The notes beneath the pieces were generated by a model. The model saw only the letters and a program-made list of their open reading frames with translations. It did not search any database and was not told where the DNA came from. Positions 9,673-17,300 of a DNA stretch of 26,026 nt are shown here, in pieces. Source of the DNA: a virus. The translations under genes were made by a program, and so were the position numbers. Location: positions 1 to 26,026 of the IMG/VR virus record IMGVR_UViG_3300048838_000164; one strand, written 5' to 3'. Within the stretch, counting starts at the first letter, position 1; every line of letters starts with the position of its first letter.

Positions 9673-10145
9673 TATGCTGCCACCTTCGTTTTTTGGTTGC
9701 CGTACCATCCGGCTTGATATCCTGCGTAAGTGCTGAGCGCCGTGGTGCCTGCATTGACCACGCCCGCCACCGCCGCCTGATTGCCTGCGGTTCTCAGTGA
9801 GCTGGCCTGAGCCCGCAACCGGCTGGCCGTGTCCATGCCATCATTGACGCCGGTCAATGCGTCCATTTCGCCGCGTTTCACAATGTCCGTATTGATCAGG
9901 CTGGCCGTAGCTGAATCCAGACTGCCGCCGCCCGCCGCAATCGCCGCCCGTGCTGAAGCCGCTTTCTGCTGCGTGTTCTTGCGGATCATATCGGCGCGCA
10001 CTTGCGCTTCACCCTTGGCTGCGTTGGCGTCGGCTTCGGCTTGCTTTGCCTGCCCCTTGCTGATTTCTCGCTGTTGCATGCCAGACATTACGGACGCGCC
10101 AGCGCCAACAGTGGCGGCAACGATTAACGCGGTTTCAACACCCAT
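9672..10145 (-). CDS. gp14-like internal core / ejection membrane protein
   Basis: This 157-aa protein is typical in layout for T7 gp14-type proteins. It has an N-terminal small-residue hydrophobic segment (residues about 4-22, ALIVAATVGAGASVMSGM). A long Ala/Lys/Glu helix with coiled-coil character follows (QAKQAEADANAAKGEAQV), then a Gly turn (IAAGGGSLDSATASLI). A second Ala/Gly helix near the C-terminus is AAVAGVVNAGTTALSTYAG. T7 gp14 is ejected first and forms the outer-membrane pore. The start follows the GNAT stop with no gap, and the stop overlaps the next start as TAATG. Confidence 0.78.
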   Translation of the reverse strand: MGVETALIVAATVGAGASVMSGMQQREISKGQAKQAEADANAAKGEAQVRADMIRKNTQQKAASARAAIAAGGGSLDSATASLINTDIVKRGEMDALTGVNDGMDTASRLRAQASSLRTAGNQAAVAGVVNAGTTALSTYAGYQAGWYGNQKTKVAA

Positions 10146-10592
10146 TCAATTCACCTTCTTTTTGAAAAGTGGCCCGATGTGCTCATATCCCAAGTGCTCA
10201 TAAAGTCGTGTCGTGCCGTCGATGTTCACGCCCGTTGATATGCCCAGGTGCAGCTCAACCGCGCCCAGCTCAGCGGCCCAGGCTTCAAAGGCTGTGATTA
10301 ACTTGATGGCGGTCAAGCCGTTGCGCCGACCGGGCTGGACAAACAGCGAGTAATCGAAGCCGATTTTTTCGCGTGAGTACCAAAGCTCAGTGATACCCCC
10401 GGCAAAGCCGCCAATGATTTCGCCATCCTGCTCAGCCACAAACACCACCCCGCCGCCCGTAATGATGTTCGCCAATGAGTCGGACGCCTTGCCAAAATCA
10501 AACTTGAAGCGCGACAACGTACTTTCTGACAATAGCAGCCGCCCTAATTCCAAAAGTCGGGGCATATCTGAAATAGTGGCCACGCGGATCAT
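10146..10592 (-). CDS. GNAT-fold N-acetyltransferase-like protein (T7 gp13 position)
   Basis: This 148-aa protein has GNAT-superfamily layout. An N-terminal strand and helix (IRVATISDMPRLLELGRLLL) are followed by a central beta region (GVVFVAEQDGEIIGGFAGGI). Motif A has the acetyl-CoA loop near residues 85-98 (VQPGRRNGLTAIKLI, close to the R/QxxGxG/A consensus but with Leu-Thr after the Gly). A late Asn-Thr-like segment precedes YEHLGYEHIG. The start overlaps the tail tubular B stop as ATGA. It lies between the gp12- and gp14-like genes, exactly where T7 encodes gp13, itself GNAT-like in sequence. It may therefore be a morphogenesis factor that kept the fold rather than a free acetyltransferase. 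Catalysis is not shown. Confidence 0.85.
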   Translation of the reverse strand: MIRVATISDMPRLLELGRLLLSESTLSRFKFDFGKASDSLANIITGGGVVFVAEQDGEIIGGFAGGITELWYSREKIGFDYSLFVQPGRRNGLTAIKLITAFEAWAAELGAVELHLGISTGVNIDGTTRLYEHLGYEHIGPLFKKKVN

Positions 10593-13060
10593 TTTGCGTT
10601 CACCGTCAGGCGCATGATCACCGCCAACAGATGGAAGGGCAGCGCATTGGCCGCTTCGATCGTTACCGACTCCTGCCGATACCAGCCGAGCTTCATCCCG
10701 TCCACGTCGCCGCTGAAAGCGGGCGGCGCTTGATCCAGCAGGCTGGACCCGAACTGCCGGAAGTCGGTGTATTGCCCGTTGACGTTGGCGGCGTAGGTGT
10801 CCAGCAGTCGAAGCACAACCGAGCTGATACGAACATGCGCGCCCTGTGCGCTGCCTTCGTTGGTGAAGATTTCCGGGTTGAGCGTGACCACCTTGGGCCG
10901 AACAGGCAGGCCGTAATAGATGCGATTGGCGGCGCGCGCCAGGGTGATTGATCCGCTCGCGACGACTTCTGTTGACATCACCGAGCCATCGGCCACCACG
11001 TCGATAGTTTCTCCTTCAAGATGGTCGATGCCGGTCCAGACAGTTTGCGCCGTGGCGTTGTAGGCCGTTCCAGCGCTGTGCAGGTTGTAGAAGGTGCCGG
11101 ACTCGTAGCGCTCGATGTAACGCACCGTAGAGCCGTCAATAGTGCGCCGAACAACGCACCAGACCTGATCGCCGTTCTCGTCATCAGGAATCACGCAGAC
11201 CGATTCATAGAGCCCATCTCCAGCCGTGACCTGCCGGCACCACGACAGCACGCCTTCGTCTTGATCAATGGCCAGCGTGACCATGACGCCATCGGCACGC
11301 ACACACCACAGGATGGAGTCAGGCTCCTGCTGGTAGGCCATATCAACTATCCCGCCCGCAGTAATGTGCTCACTCAACTTGGTCAGATCCGGACTTGAAA
11401 AGCTGTCATTCTCCAGCCGGAAACCCATTGCGCGCAGCTTGAGCCCGCCCCGCTGCCAAAAGCAGACATCGCTGCCGACCTTGATCGGCTTCACGCCGTT
11501 GGCACCGTAGCGTGTCGGGGTGTCGATCTGGATATTTGTTGGCGTGATCGGCTGCTCGATGCCGCCTGTAATCGTGAACTCTGCGCCACTGGTCAGGGCA
11601 ATGATGCTGCGCTTGGTGCCGATCAGGTGCCGAATCGGGTTGTACTCGGTCGCGTCCATGTCGTAACTGATGGCCGCGTCATCTTCCACCCCAAGCTCGA
11701 AATTCAGGAACTCGCCCACGCGGGAACAAAGCAGCGTGTGCGGGTACGCGGTCGAGCCGCCTACGCATAGCCGCTGTTGGTAAAAGCACCCTGTTCGCGG
11801 GTAGCCATTGGCAGCGCTCCACATGCTGGAATTGAGTGTCCAGGCTCCGGCCTGCGCCGAAGCGTCAGAGCTGAGCGCCTGCAATACCTGGGCATCTACT
11901 TCCGTGGCGTTGGTGTAGGACGTGATTTTGACCAAGCCGCCGTTGATTTCGACAAACTTGCCGACATCCTCAGACCGGAAGCCGTTGACCGCCGCCGATA
12001 CAGTGACAGTTTGCACTGCGCCGCCGTCCGTGATGCTGCCAGGATCTGGCGCTTTGTTCACTCTGACATTGCTGCCGGTTGTCCCGCTGATCGTTTCATA
12101 GGTGCCGTTGTACTTGATCGGCGTGCAAGCCGTGACTATTACGGTAGCGCCCGAGCTTATGCCGTGGTTTGCTGCCGTGGTGATGTCAACGTATGAATCG
12201 CCAGTTGTGCCAGCTGTCCACGCCCCCGCCGTGATGGTCTGCTTGGTGCCGTAAACCGTGCCAGTGGATAGCGTGAGCGAGATGGTACTGCCGACAGTGG
12301 CGTCACTTCCGGCAGATGGCTGGCAAACGGCCTGCGGGCTGCCTTCGATTGCCCATGCGCCGGAAGCCACAGACGTGCTGGCAAATGCTGACTCTATGGT
12401 GCAGGTGACCACTGTTGCGCTGGTGTAGCCAGTGATCAGCGCATATCCGCCCAGGTGCGAGATGTGACGCCCAACATCCGCCGCCAGAAAAGCCGAAGCG
12501 CCTGCTGTGAATGTCCGACCAGTGCCGACCGTGGCCGCGCTCAGTGTCAGCGTGGTGGCCGGTGTATGCCCCTGCTCCTTGAATGGCTCGACCACCCAGG
12601 GCGTGTCTTCGATTGCCCAATCGTCAGCGGCAAACCGTCGCAGGCGCTGGACCGGGTGCGATTCGTGGAACAGGAAGATGGTATCTGCCCCGCCCAGATA
12701 CTCGACCTCGAACAGTTCCGCTTCGGTGTAAACCGTGGCGATTTCGTAAGGGCTTGCGCCGTCCATGATCGGCGCGCCGTCCTGGTCATAGAAGCGAATG
12801 TATCCCTCACCAAACTCCAGTACGTTGCTTTGTGAGATGGAGAACTCGAACCTAAGCAGGCGCGTCTTCTTGGCGGATGTCTTGACCTCGTTGATATAGG
12901 TCAGCATCGGCGCAGAGCGCACCCCGCCGTGGATCAACGGGATGCAGTTTTCGATTTCCTTGGCCCCGTTCTTGTACCGCTCAACATCCACCCGGCCATA
13001 CATGCGCGGCGATAACTCGCCCGCTGTGAAGTTGGTCTGAACGACTGAAGCCAGTGTCAT
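10589..13060 (-). CDS. Tail tubular protein B (T7 gp12-like nozzle)
   Basis: This 823-aa tail nozzle protein caps the tail below the adaptor. The N-terminus (QTNFTAGELSPRMYGRVDVERYKNGAKEIEN) and GGVRSAPMLTYI are hallmarks of the family. The C-terminal half keeps conserved blocks such as YPRTGCFYQQRLCVGGS and FEFSISQSNVLEF-type strands. Residues about 181-240 and 348-410 are two related modules (both with a DVG...I..GG...IT.YT.AT..... pattern and an ending GAW.). They are separated by an inserted Gly/Thr-rich beta stretch (241-347, with NHGISSGATVIVT). ATG at 13060 overlaps the gp11-like stop as ATGA. Confidence 0.93.
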   Translation of the reverse strand: MTLASVVQTNFTAGELSPRMYGRVDVERYKNGAKEIENCIPLIHGGVRSAPMLTYINEVKTSAKKTRLLRFEFSISQSNVLEFGEGYIRFYDQDGAPIMDGASPYEIATVYTEAELFEVEYLGGADTIFLFHESHPVQRLRRFAADDWAIEDTPWVVEPFKEQGHTPATTLTLSAATVGTGRTFTAGASAFLAADVGRHISHLGGYALITGYTSATVVTCTIESAFASTSVASGAWAIEGSPQAVCQPSAGSDATVGSTISLTLSTGTVYGTKQTITAGAWTAGTTGDSYVDITTAANHGISSGATVIVTACTPIKYNGTYETISGTTGSNVRVNKAPDPGSITDGGAVQTVTVSAAVNGFRSEDVGKFVEINGGLVKITSYTNATEVDAQVLQALSSDASAQAGAWTLNSSMWSAANGYPRTGCFYQQRLCVGGSTAYPHTLLCSRVGEFLNFELGVEDDAAISYDMDATEYNPIRHLIGTKRSIIALTSGAEFTITGGIEQPITPTNIQIDTPTRYGANGVKPIKVGSDVCFWQRGGLKLRAMGFRLENDSFSSPDLTKLSEHITAGGIVDMAYQQEPDSILWCVRADGVMVTLAIDQDEGVLSWCRQVTAGDGLYESVCVIPDDENGDQVWCVVRRTIDGSTVRYIERYESGTFYNLHSAGTAYNATAQTVWTGIDHLEGETIDVVADGSVMSTEVVASGSITLARAANRIYYGLPVRPKVVTLNPEIFTNEGSAQGAHVRISSVVLRLLDTYAANVNGQYTDFRQFGSSLLDQAPPAFSGDVDGMKLGWYRQESVTIEAANALPFHLLAVIMRLTVNAK

Positions 13061-13641
13061 CGGTAACGGGCCTCAAGCACGGCAAAATTGCCCAGCGTGC
13101 CGGGGCTTTCGTCCTGTCCGTCAATGGCGCGTGCCATCTTCAGTGCATCGGCAAACAGGTTGGTCTGATACTGCTGCACTGTAGTGCTGGCCGTGATCGG
13201 ATAAGCAAGGCGCGCACTCATGGCAAATTCGGCAGCATTGACCAGCAGCGGGTCCCAGCTGGCCGGATCTTCGTTGCGGTAGACGTAGCGAAGGCGCAGC
13301 GTGTCGCCGTCCATCAGCAGCTTGCTGTCTTCGATAACATGATCGACCACTTCGGCCGCCGCGTTGTTGATTTCGATGTTTCGCAGCCAGTCACCCGGCA
13401 GAGCAAACTGGCTTGAGTAGCCGTAAGCCGGTTCTTCCGATTCAGGCGACAGCACCACGCGCTTGGTGGCGCAGTTCCAGGTATGCGAGCGCAGCACGAA
13501 GTCACGCACTGTCGGCCAGAAGTTGGCGCACAGTCGCGCCCGGTCCAGCCCGTTGGTGTTGTTCGCGTCTGCAAAGGAGTTGATCGGGCTCTCGCCCAGC
13601 ATCATCAGGGCGTTGGAACAGATTGAAATTGCCGATGCCAT
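13057..13641 (-). CDS. Tail tubular protein A (T7 gp11-like adaptor)
   Basis: This 194-aa tail adaptor joins the portal to the nozzle. The N-terminus MASAISICSNALMMLGESPI and the block ANFWPTVRDFVLRSHTWNCATKR are diagnostic of gp11-type proteins, as is ALPGDWLRNIEI. Length matches the T7 protein closely. The gene begins about 22 nt after the T-run of an intrinsic terminator, with AGAGGG upstream of ATG at 13641. Its stop overlaps the nozzle gene start, so the two are translationally coupled. Confidence 0.94.
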   Translation of the reverse strand: MASAISICSNALMMLGESPINSFADANNTNGLDRARLCANFWPTVRDFVLRSHTWNCATKRVVLSPESEEPAYGYSSQFALPGDWLRNIEINNAAAEVVDHVIEDSKLLMDGDTLRLRYVYRNEDPASWDPLLVNAAEFAMSARLAYPITASTTVQQYQTNLFADALKMARAIDGQDESPGTLGNFAVLEARYR

Positions 13642-13662
13642 CGCTTGCCCTCTTTTTGTTGC

Positions 13663-13693
13663 CTATAAAAAAGCCCGCCCACAGGGGCAGGCT
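13663..13693 (-). terminator. Intrinsic terminator between head and tail genes
   Basis: On the minus strand a 9-bp stem (arms at 13685-13693 and 13672-13680, one G-T wobble, CTGT loop) is followed directly by TTTTTTAT. It lies after the capsid/decoration genes and just before the gp11-like gene, the same place as T-phi after gene 10 in T7. It probably terminates part of the transcripts, so that capsid messages exceed tail messages. Confidence 0.9.
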
Positions 13694-13720
13694 CTCAAGG
13701 TGCCGCACTACCGCCAGGAA

Positions 13721-14209
13721 CTAGCCCGGCAGAGCGACATACACATCAATGCGGAATTGAATATCGTCAGTCGGGTTGGCGCTCAGCAGCGTTGCGTACA
13801 CGTTGGCCACCTGCGTGGTGCGTGTGATCGTAGTGCTTGCCACATCGATGTAATCGCCGGTAGTCGCAACAGCAGAGTCTTCCGACTTGATGCCCGCCGT
13901 TGCCACGTCCAGGCCGTCCGCGATGCCATCAACATCGATCACAGTCTGAGCCGCATCGACCGAAGCCGAAGCGCGCAAACCGATGTCCATTGTTACCGAT
14001 GTTGTCAAAGCGCCGTGGAACACTCGGAAGCCAAGAATGCGGGTGCCGACAGGCAGATCCACAGGGCTTGCAATGGTGTCGTTTTGCGCCCAGGCCGCCG
14101 TTGCCGGTGAACTGATCGACAGGACATGAACGCGCCCGAGGGACTCGTCGTTGCGCAGTTTGGTGCCAGCGGCTACTTTTGCCGCCTCACGTGAGACTAT
14201 TTCAGCCAT
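13721..14209 (-). CDS. Putative capsid decoration / stabilising protein
   Basis: This 162-aa protein is encoded 12 nt after the major capsid gene and before the terminator, so it shares the highly expressed capsid transcript. An AAGGGG lies before ATG at 14209. It is rich in Val, Thr, Ala and Asp with alternating beta-strand patterns (RILGFRVFHGALTTSVTMDI, TTITRTTQVANVYATLL) and no catalytic motif. Composition and place fit a cement or decoration protein of a T7- or epsilon15-like capsid. Family membership could not be recognised directly. Confidence 0.6.
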   Translation of the reverse strand: MAEIVSREAAKVAAGTKLRNDESLGRVHVLSISSPATAAWAQNDTIASPVDLPVGTRILGFRVFHGALTTSVTMDIGLRASASVDAAQTVIDVDGIADGLDVATAGIKSEDSAVATTGDYIDVASTTITRTTQVANVYATLLSANPTDDIQFRIDVYVALPG

Positions 14210-14221
14210 GGTTCATTCCCC

Positions 14222-15085
14222 TTATTGGAACGCAATTTCGACGACTTTCTCAGCTTGTGTGCGCAGAGCACCAAACGAGGCAGCCATAGAAATTTGCAAA
14301 GTGTCTTTCTTGTCGCCGCGTCGCTGCATGTTGCCTTCAACGAAGCCCGTGCCGAACTGAATGCCAGACTTGGCCCACGCGATTGCGTAGTACGTGCTGG
14401 AAGCGGTGTAGAGCGCCTGGTAAGGTACCCAGGTGAATCCCATCCACTTGCCGGACACATCGCCAGACTGGAGCATTTTGACCGCCATATAGTCCGCGCT
14501 GGTCAGCGTAGTGTCGGTCAGAATGTCTTCCAGCATGCGCGAATCGAACGTCAGGAACAGCTCTTCGCCGTTGTGTTCGTCACACTCGGCAGCCCGGAAC
14601 ATCTTTTTGCACTCGATCAGCTTGGCCTTGGTGAAACCAGCAGAGCCGTGCGCAATCTTCTGGCCAGACGGCAGCGCTTCGGTTGTGGCGTCGCGCAAGG
14701 TCTGGGTTCCGCGTGCTGCGTCGTAAATGATCTTGTCGATGCGGCGATTTTTTCGGCGCATCAGAAGATCCATGTACGGGCCAGACGGATTTGCCAACAG
14801 TTTGGGCTCGTCCGCGCGATCAACCGGAAGCGCGTCGTAATAGTCAGACATGGTGGCAATCGGGGTCAGATGCGTGGCATCCATCCATACTGTATCGCCG
14901 TGTCGGGTTGTGTTGGCCGTCAGGTTTGCGCCGTCATCCGTCAGCATGTTCGCGGTGAATGAATCGCCGGTGATGATGCCTCGATCAGTGATCGCCCGCT
15001 GAAGCCGGGATTCTTGCTGGCCATTCTCCAGCCGCATCTGAGTGTCAAACTGACGCACCATCGCCTCAGTAATAGTGAAAGGCAT
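14222..15085 (-). CDS. Major capsid protein
   Basis: This 287-aa coat protein is expected to have the HK97 fold. The N-terminus (MPFTITEAMVRQFDTQMRLENGQQ) is followed by an E-loop-like region (SFTANMLTDDGANLTANTTRHGDT). Conserved-looking blocks follow, such as PVDRADEPKLLANPSGPYMD, RRIDKIIYDAARG and SGKWMGFTWVPYQ, as seen in podovirus capsid proteins of this size. ATG at 15085 has a strong AGAGGAG about 8 nt upstream, consistent with high expression. It follows the scaffold gene after a 225-nt gap and precedes the decoration gene. Confidence 0.9.
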   Translation of the reverse strand: MPFTITEAMVRQFDTQMRLENGQQESRLQRAITDRGIITGDSFTANMLTDDGANLTANTTRHGDTVWMDATHLTPIATMSDYYDALPVDRADEPKLLANPSGPYMDLLMRRKNRRIDKIIYDAARGTQTLRDATTEALPSGQKIAHGSAGFTKAKLIECKKMFRAAECDEHNGEELFLTFDSRMLEDILTDTTLTSADYMAVKMLQSGDVSGKWMGFTWVPYQALYTASSTYYAIAWAKSGIQFGTGFVEGNMQRRGDKKDTLQISMAASFGALRTQAEKVVEIAFQ

Positions 15086-15260
15086 GTTTAATGCTCCTCT
15101 GCTTGCAAATTGGGGTCATTCGCCGTGCAGGGTGTCCGCTTCGCGGGCCTGTCATTCTGGGGCTACAGCCAGGGCTAAGGCGGGTGTCCATCTGCCACAA
15201 TGGGCCGCTTGATGGCTGCACTATGGGGTAAGCGTCAGGTGTGATTCCCAACTAGGAAGG

Positions 15261-15276
15261 AGCCCCCGAAGGGGCT
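15261..15276 (-). promoter_or_regulatory. TTCG-tetraloop hairpin in the leader before the capsid gene
   Basis: On the minus strand AGCCCC-TTCG-GGGGCT forms a perfect 6-bp stem with a stable TTCG loop, followed by CCTTCC rather than a T-run. It sits in the 225-nt gap (15086-15310) between scaffold and capsid genes, the only sizeable non-coding stretch in the head module. It could be a weak terminator, an RNA-processing site or an mRNA stabiliser. No convincing sigma-70 promoter was seen in this gap. Confidence 0.5.
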
Positions 15277-15310
15277 GAAGGCGGGCTGGCGATGCGGGAG
15301 GTGTTGCGGA

Positions 15311-16201
15311 TCAGGCTGCGGCGTGATTGCCGTATTTCTTGGCGAAGTACGCCTGCACCTTCTTGGTGACTTCGGAATGCTTCGGGTGTTTCGGGTTTTT
15401 GTACTCTTCCGACAGCATCATCATCTCGACGCTTGAATCATCTTGAGGAATCACGCCCGCTTCATTGGGTGGCGAGTCCTCGCGCATCTCAGCACCAAAG
15501 CGCGCAGCAAACTTGATGAAGTCCGGATCGTTGCCGAACTTCGCATCTAGGCGTGCAATTTCAACCTCGTCCATTCCAGCAAAACCTGCACTGAAAGCCT
15601 TGTTGGCATTGCCAAGCTGGGCCTTGAATTCGGCTTCATTGCTCCAGACATCGCGCAAGGCCTTGGTGCAATCCTCCGTGGTCAGCGCTTGATTGCCTTG
15701 CAGCAGATCCGGAGCCCACTCGTTGAGACCATACTCCAGCACGGCCTGCACCTGGGCATTGGTCAGGCCCTTCGCGTGCATGCTCTTCAGAAAGCCTTTG
15801 GTCTTCTCGTCCTTCATAAAGGCGTCAGCGTCAAAGCCTTCGCCCAGCGCTTTGCCGTCGATCTGGTAGGCGTCTGCGGATTCTGGTGGCGGCTCGTCCG
15901 TGCCTAGTCGCTTGGACAGGTTTGCGTAGCCTTCGCTCAGTTTCTTGGTTGACGCTTCCAGATTGAACGACTTGTCTTCCCCGAAGACGCGGTACTTTTC
16001 CGGGATATGATCGAACGGATTTCCTGCCGCACCAGCTTCACCAGCTCCAGCAGACAGAACAGACACACCAGAAGATTGAACACCAGCACCACCGCCAGCC
16101 ACGCCAGAAGCGCCACTATCACCTGAGCCAGCAGCGCTACCACCTTCGCCGCCGTCCGGATGAACTTCATTCATCAAGTTCCACAGTGAGTTCAGTATCA
16201 T
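15311..16201 (-). CDS. Capsid assembly scaffold protein
   Basis: This protein is up to 296 aa and lies directly before the major capsid gene, the T7 gp9 position. A low-complexity Gly/Ser/Ala N-terminus (about residues 17-60) leads into an acidic, helical body (NPFDHIPEKYRVFGEDKSF, DADAFMKDEKTKGFLKSMH). The C-terminus is basic (YKNPKHPKHSEVTKKVQAYF), the usual capsid-binding charge pattern of scaffolds. The start is uncertain. ATG at 16201 has GGGGTGA close upstream, while ATG at 16174 (MNEVHPDGG) overlaps the previous gene by only 8 nt and looks more natural as an N-terminus. It would be absent from mature virions. Confidence 0.85.
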   Translation of the reverse strand: MILNSLWNLMNEVHPDGGEGGSAAGSGDSGASGVAGGGAGVQSSGVSVLSAGAGEAGAAGNPFDHIPEKYRVFGEDKSFNLEASTKKLSEGYANLSKRLGTDEPPPESADAYQIDGKALGEGFDADAFMKDEKTKGFLKSMHAKGLTNAQVQAVLEYGLNEWAPDLLQGNQALTTEDCTKALRDVWSNEAEFKAQLGNANKAFSAGFAGMDEVEIARLDAKFGNDPDFIKFAARFGAEMREDSPPNEAGVIPQDDSSVEMMMLSEEYKNPKHPKHSEVTKKVQAYFAKKYGNHAAA

Positions 16202-16445
16202 CGTTCACCCCGTTTGCTTTATTAACCTGGTTGATTATGTAGTCCAGCACGTTGCGCTGACCCTGGTATTCGAATGTGTTCAGAATTCTGTCGATGCCCG
16301 CGCCGCCTGCGCCTTTGTTGGCGAAGCGCTTGATCAGATCATCCAGAATCTTCTGGCCGGTCTTGTTGATCTCGAAGATCAGCGCATAGTCGTCAGGCGT
16401 TGCAATCGGCTCTGGTCGCACCAATCTTGCAGCGTCTTCACTCAT
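16167..16445 (-). CDS. Bbp19-like small phage protein
   Basis: This 92-aa protein shows the pattern of the Bbp19-type family found near the heads of podoviruses. A helix (DDYALIFEINKTGQKILDDLIKRF) comes first, then a short variable loop and a second helix beginning EYQGQRNVLDYIINQV. ATG at 16445 overlaps the upstream stop as TGATG and has GGAGG 7 nt before it. A TTG one codon earlier is not needed. The role is not established, and the position between portal and scaffold suggests a head-assembly or accessory virion protein. Confidence 0.65.
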   Translation of the reverse strand: MSEDAARLVRPEPIATPDDYALIFEINKTGQKILDDLIKRFANKGAGGAGIDRILNTFEYQGQRNVLDYIINQVNKANGVNDDTELTVELDE

Positions 16446-16711
16446 CAACGAACCTCCCAGAACAGCGAAGGCGAGCCCGCGCCGGACAGGACAGGCCGCA
16501 CAAACAGCGGGCTCTTGAATCGGATTTCCTTGTCAGCGTCGGCAGTCAATTCGGTGTTGACGATGGTCCGCCAGTTGCCATCACTCGCCAGATACTCAAG
16601 CGAAAACGTGCCGCTGCTCCAGGTGCCATTCACGTGCAGATGCACCTCGCCATAGACCTTGAAGGATGACCCTGTGCCGTTCGCGCTGAATGTTCCGCTT
16701 TGCGGTGTCAT
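16445..16711 (-). CDS. Small beta-sandwich protein, probable virion component
   Basis: This 88-aa protein is rich in Gly, Ser, Thr and aromatic residues with clear beta-strand alternation (SSFKVYGEVHLHVNGTWSSG, FSLEYLASDGNWRTIVNT). The sequence suggests a compact beta-sandwich, perhaps a capsid-surface or fibre-linked protein. No family was recognised. It is coupled to the Bbp19-like gene through a TGATG overlap and starts 2 nt after the stop of the upstream gene. Confidence 0.6.
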   Translation of the reverse strand: MTPQSGTFSANGTGSSFKVYGEVHLHVNGTWSSGTFSLEYLASDGNWRTIVNTELTADADKEIRFKSPLFVRPVLSGAGSPSLFWEVR

Positions 16712-16713
16712 GG

Positions 16714-16935
16714 TCAGATCCTGCCGAGCTCTTTGACGCGCTCACGCTGGACCTCATACTCAAGCGATACAGCCTTCTGCTTGTCCTTCAGTTCGGCACG
16801 TTGCGCTGTCAATGTGTTGATTTGCTGCTCCAGCTCTCGCAGCCTGGCTATCTCTTGCGCATGCTTGAACGCCTCGCTTGTCTGCGCATCATCGCGCAGT
16901 GTCTTTGCAATTTTGAAACGCTGCCAAAAGCTCAT
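16714..16935 (-). CDS. Small coiled-coil protein
   Basis: This 73-aa protein starts at ATG 16935 (MSFWQRFKIAKTLRDDAQ), which overlaps the upstream stop as TGATG. The longer open frame to 17166 would lie inside the neighbouring gene and has shadow-like, Arg/His-rich composition. The body is a near-continuous heptad helix (IARLRELEQQINTLTAQRAE through VQRERVKELGRI). It is likely a structural or chaperone-like factor of head assembly. No family was recognised. Confidence 0.7.
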   Translation of the reverse strand: MSFWQRFKIAKTLRDDAQTSEAFKHAQEIARLRELEQQINTLTAQRAELKDKQKAVSLEYEVQRERVKELGRI

Positions 16936-17300
16936 CAGTCTGCCCTCGTTCCGGTAATCGTTGGGATGCCAACCAGCTCGCTCGATTTGATTCCGATGGC
17001 GTTGGGCATGTATCGGCGCAGATCGCGGTTCCACTGCGCCTCTTTGTGTGCTTCGTTCAGAATCTTCAGGTTGTTTGTCAGCCCTACCGGCACTCCTGCA
17101 CGATGCAAAATAGCCTGGTCGGCAATGGTCTTTTCTGGCTGTTCGCTGTTCTCGATCATTCGACACTGAGCCAGCAACACCCGCGCAATCTGCTCAGCCG
17201 CCTGTCGTGGCAGCGCATCCATGCCCTGGATCACGCGACCATTGAACAGCAGCGCAATTCCGCCGCCTTCTGTGATGATTGAGCGCAGCTGACTTTTCAC
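16935..17300 (-). CDS. Hypothetical head-region protein
   Basis: This protein is 121 aa from GTG at 17300, whose GTGA overlaps the stop of the previous gene. An alternative GTG at 17333 would add 11 residues and give a 37-nt overlap. No strong ribosome-binding site marks either. The sequence begins with a Gly-rich strand-turn region (IITEGGGIALLFNGRVIQGM), followed by helices (ALPRQAAEQIARVLLAQ) and a mixed C-terminus. It lies among small genes between portal and scaffold. Function is unknown, and no catalytic motif is visible. Confidence 0.65.
   Translation of the reverse strand: MKSQLRSIITEGGGIALLFNGRVIQGMDALPRQAAEQIARVLLAQCRMIENSEQPEKTIADQAILHRAGVPVGLTNNLKILNEAHKEAQWNRDLRRYMPNAIGIKSSELVGIPTITGTRAD

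Noticed and set aside
8878-9717. 279-codon plus-strand frame
   Set aside because: It is fully antisense to the 651-aa ejection protein gene, hydrophobic and of mixed composition with no recognisable domain, as expected from high G+C shadow frames.
15136-15146. CCGC-TTC-GCGG hairpin in the capsid leader
   Set aside because: The stem is only four base pairs, with no T-run and no neighbouring signals; it is too likely by chance at this G+C content.
16714-17166. 150-codon version of the coiled-coil gene
   Set aside because: The first 77 codons overlap the neighbouring gene and look random. The TGATG-coupled ATG at 16935 is preferred.
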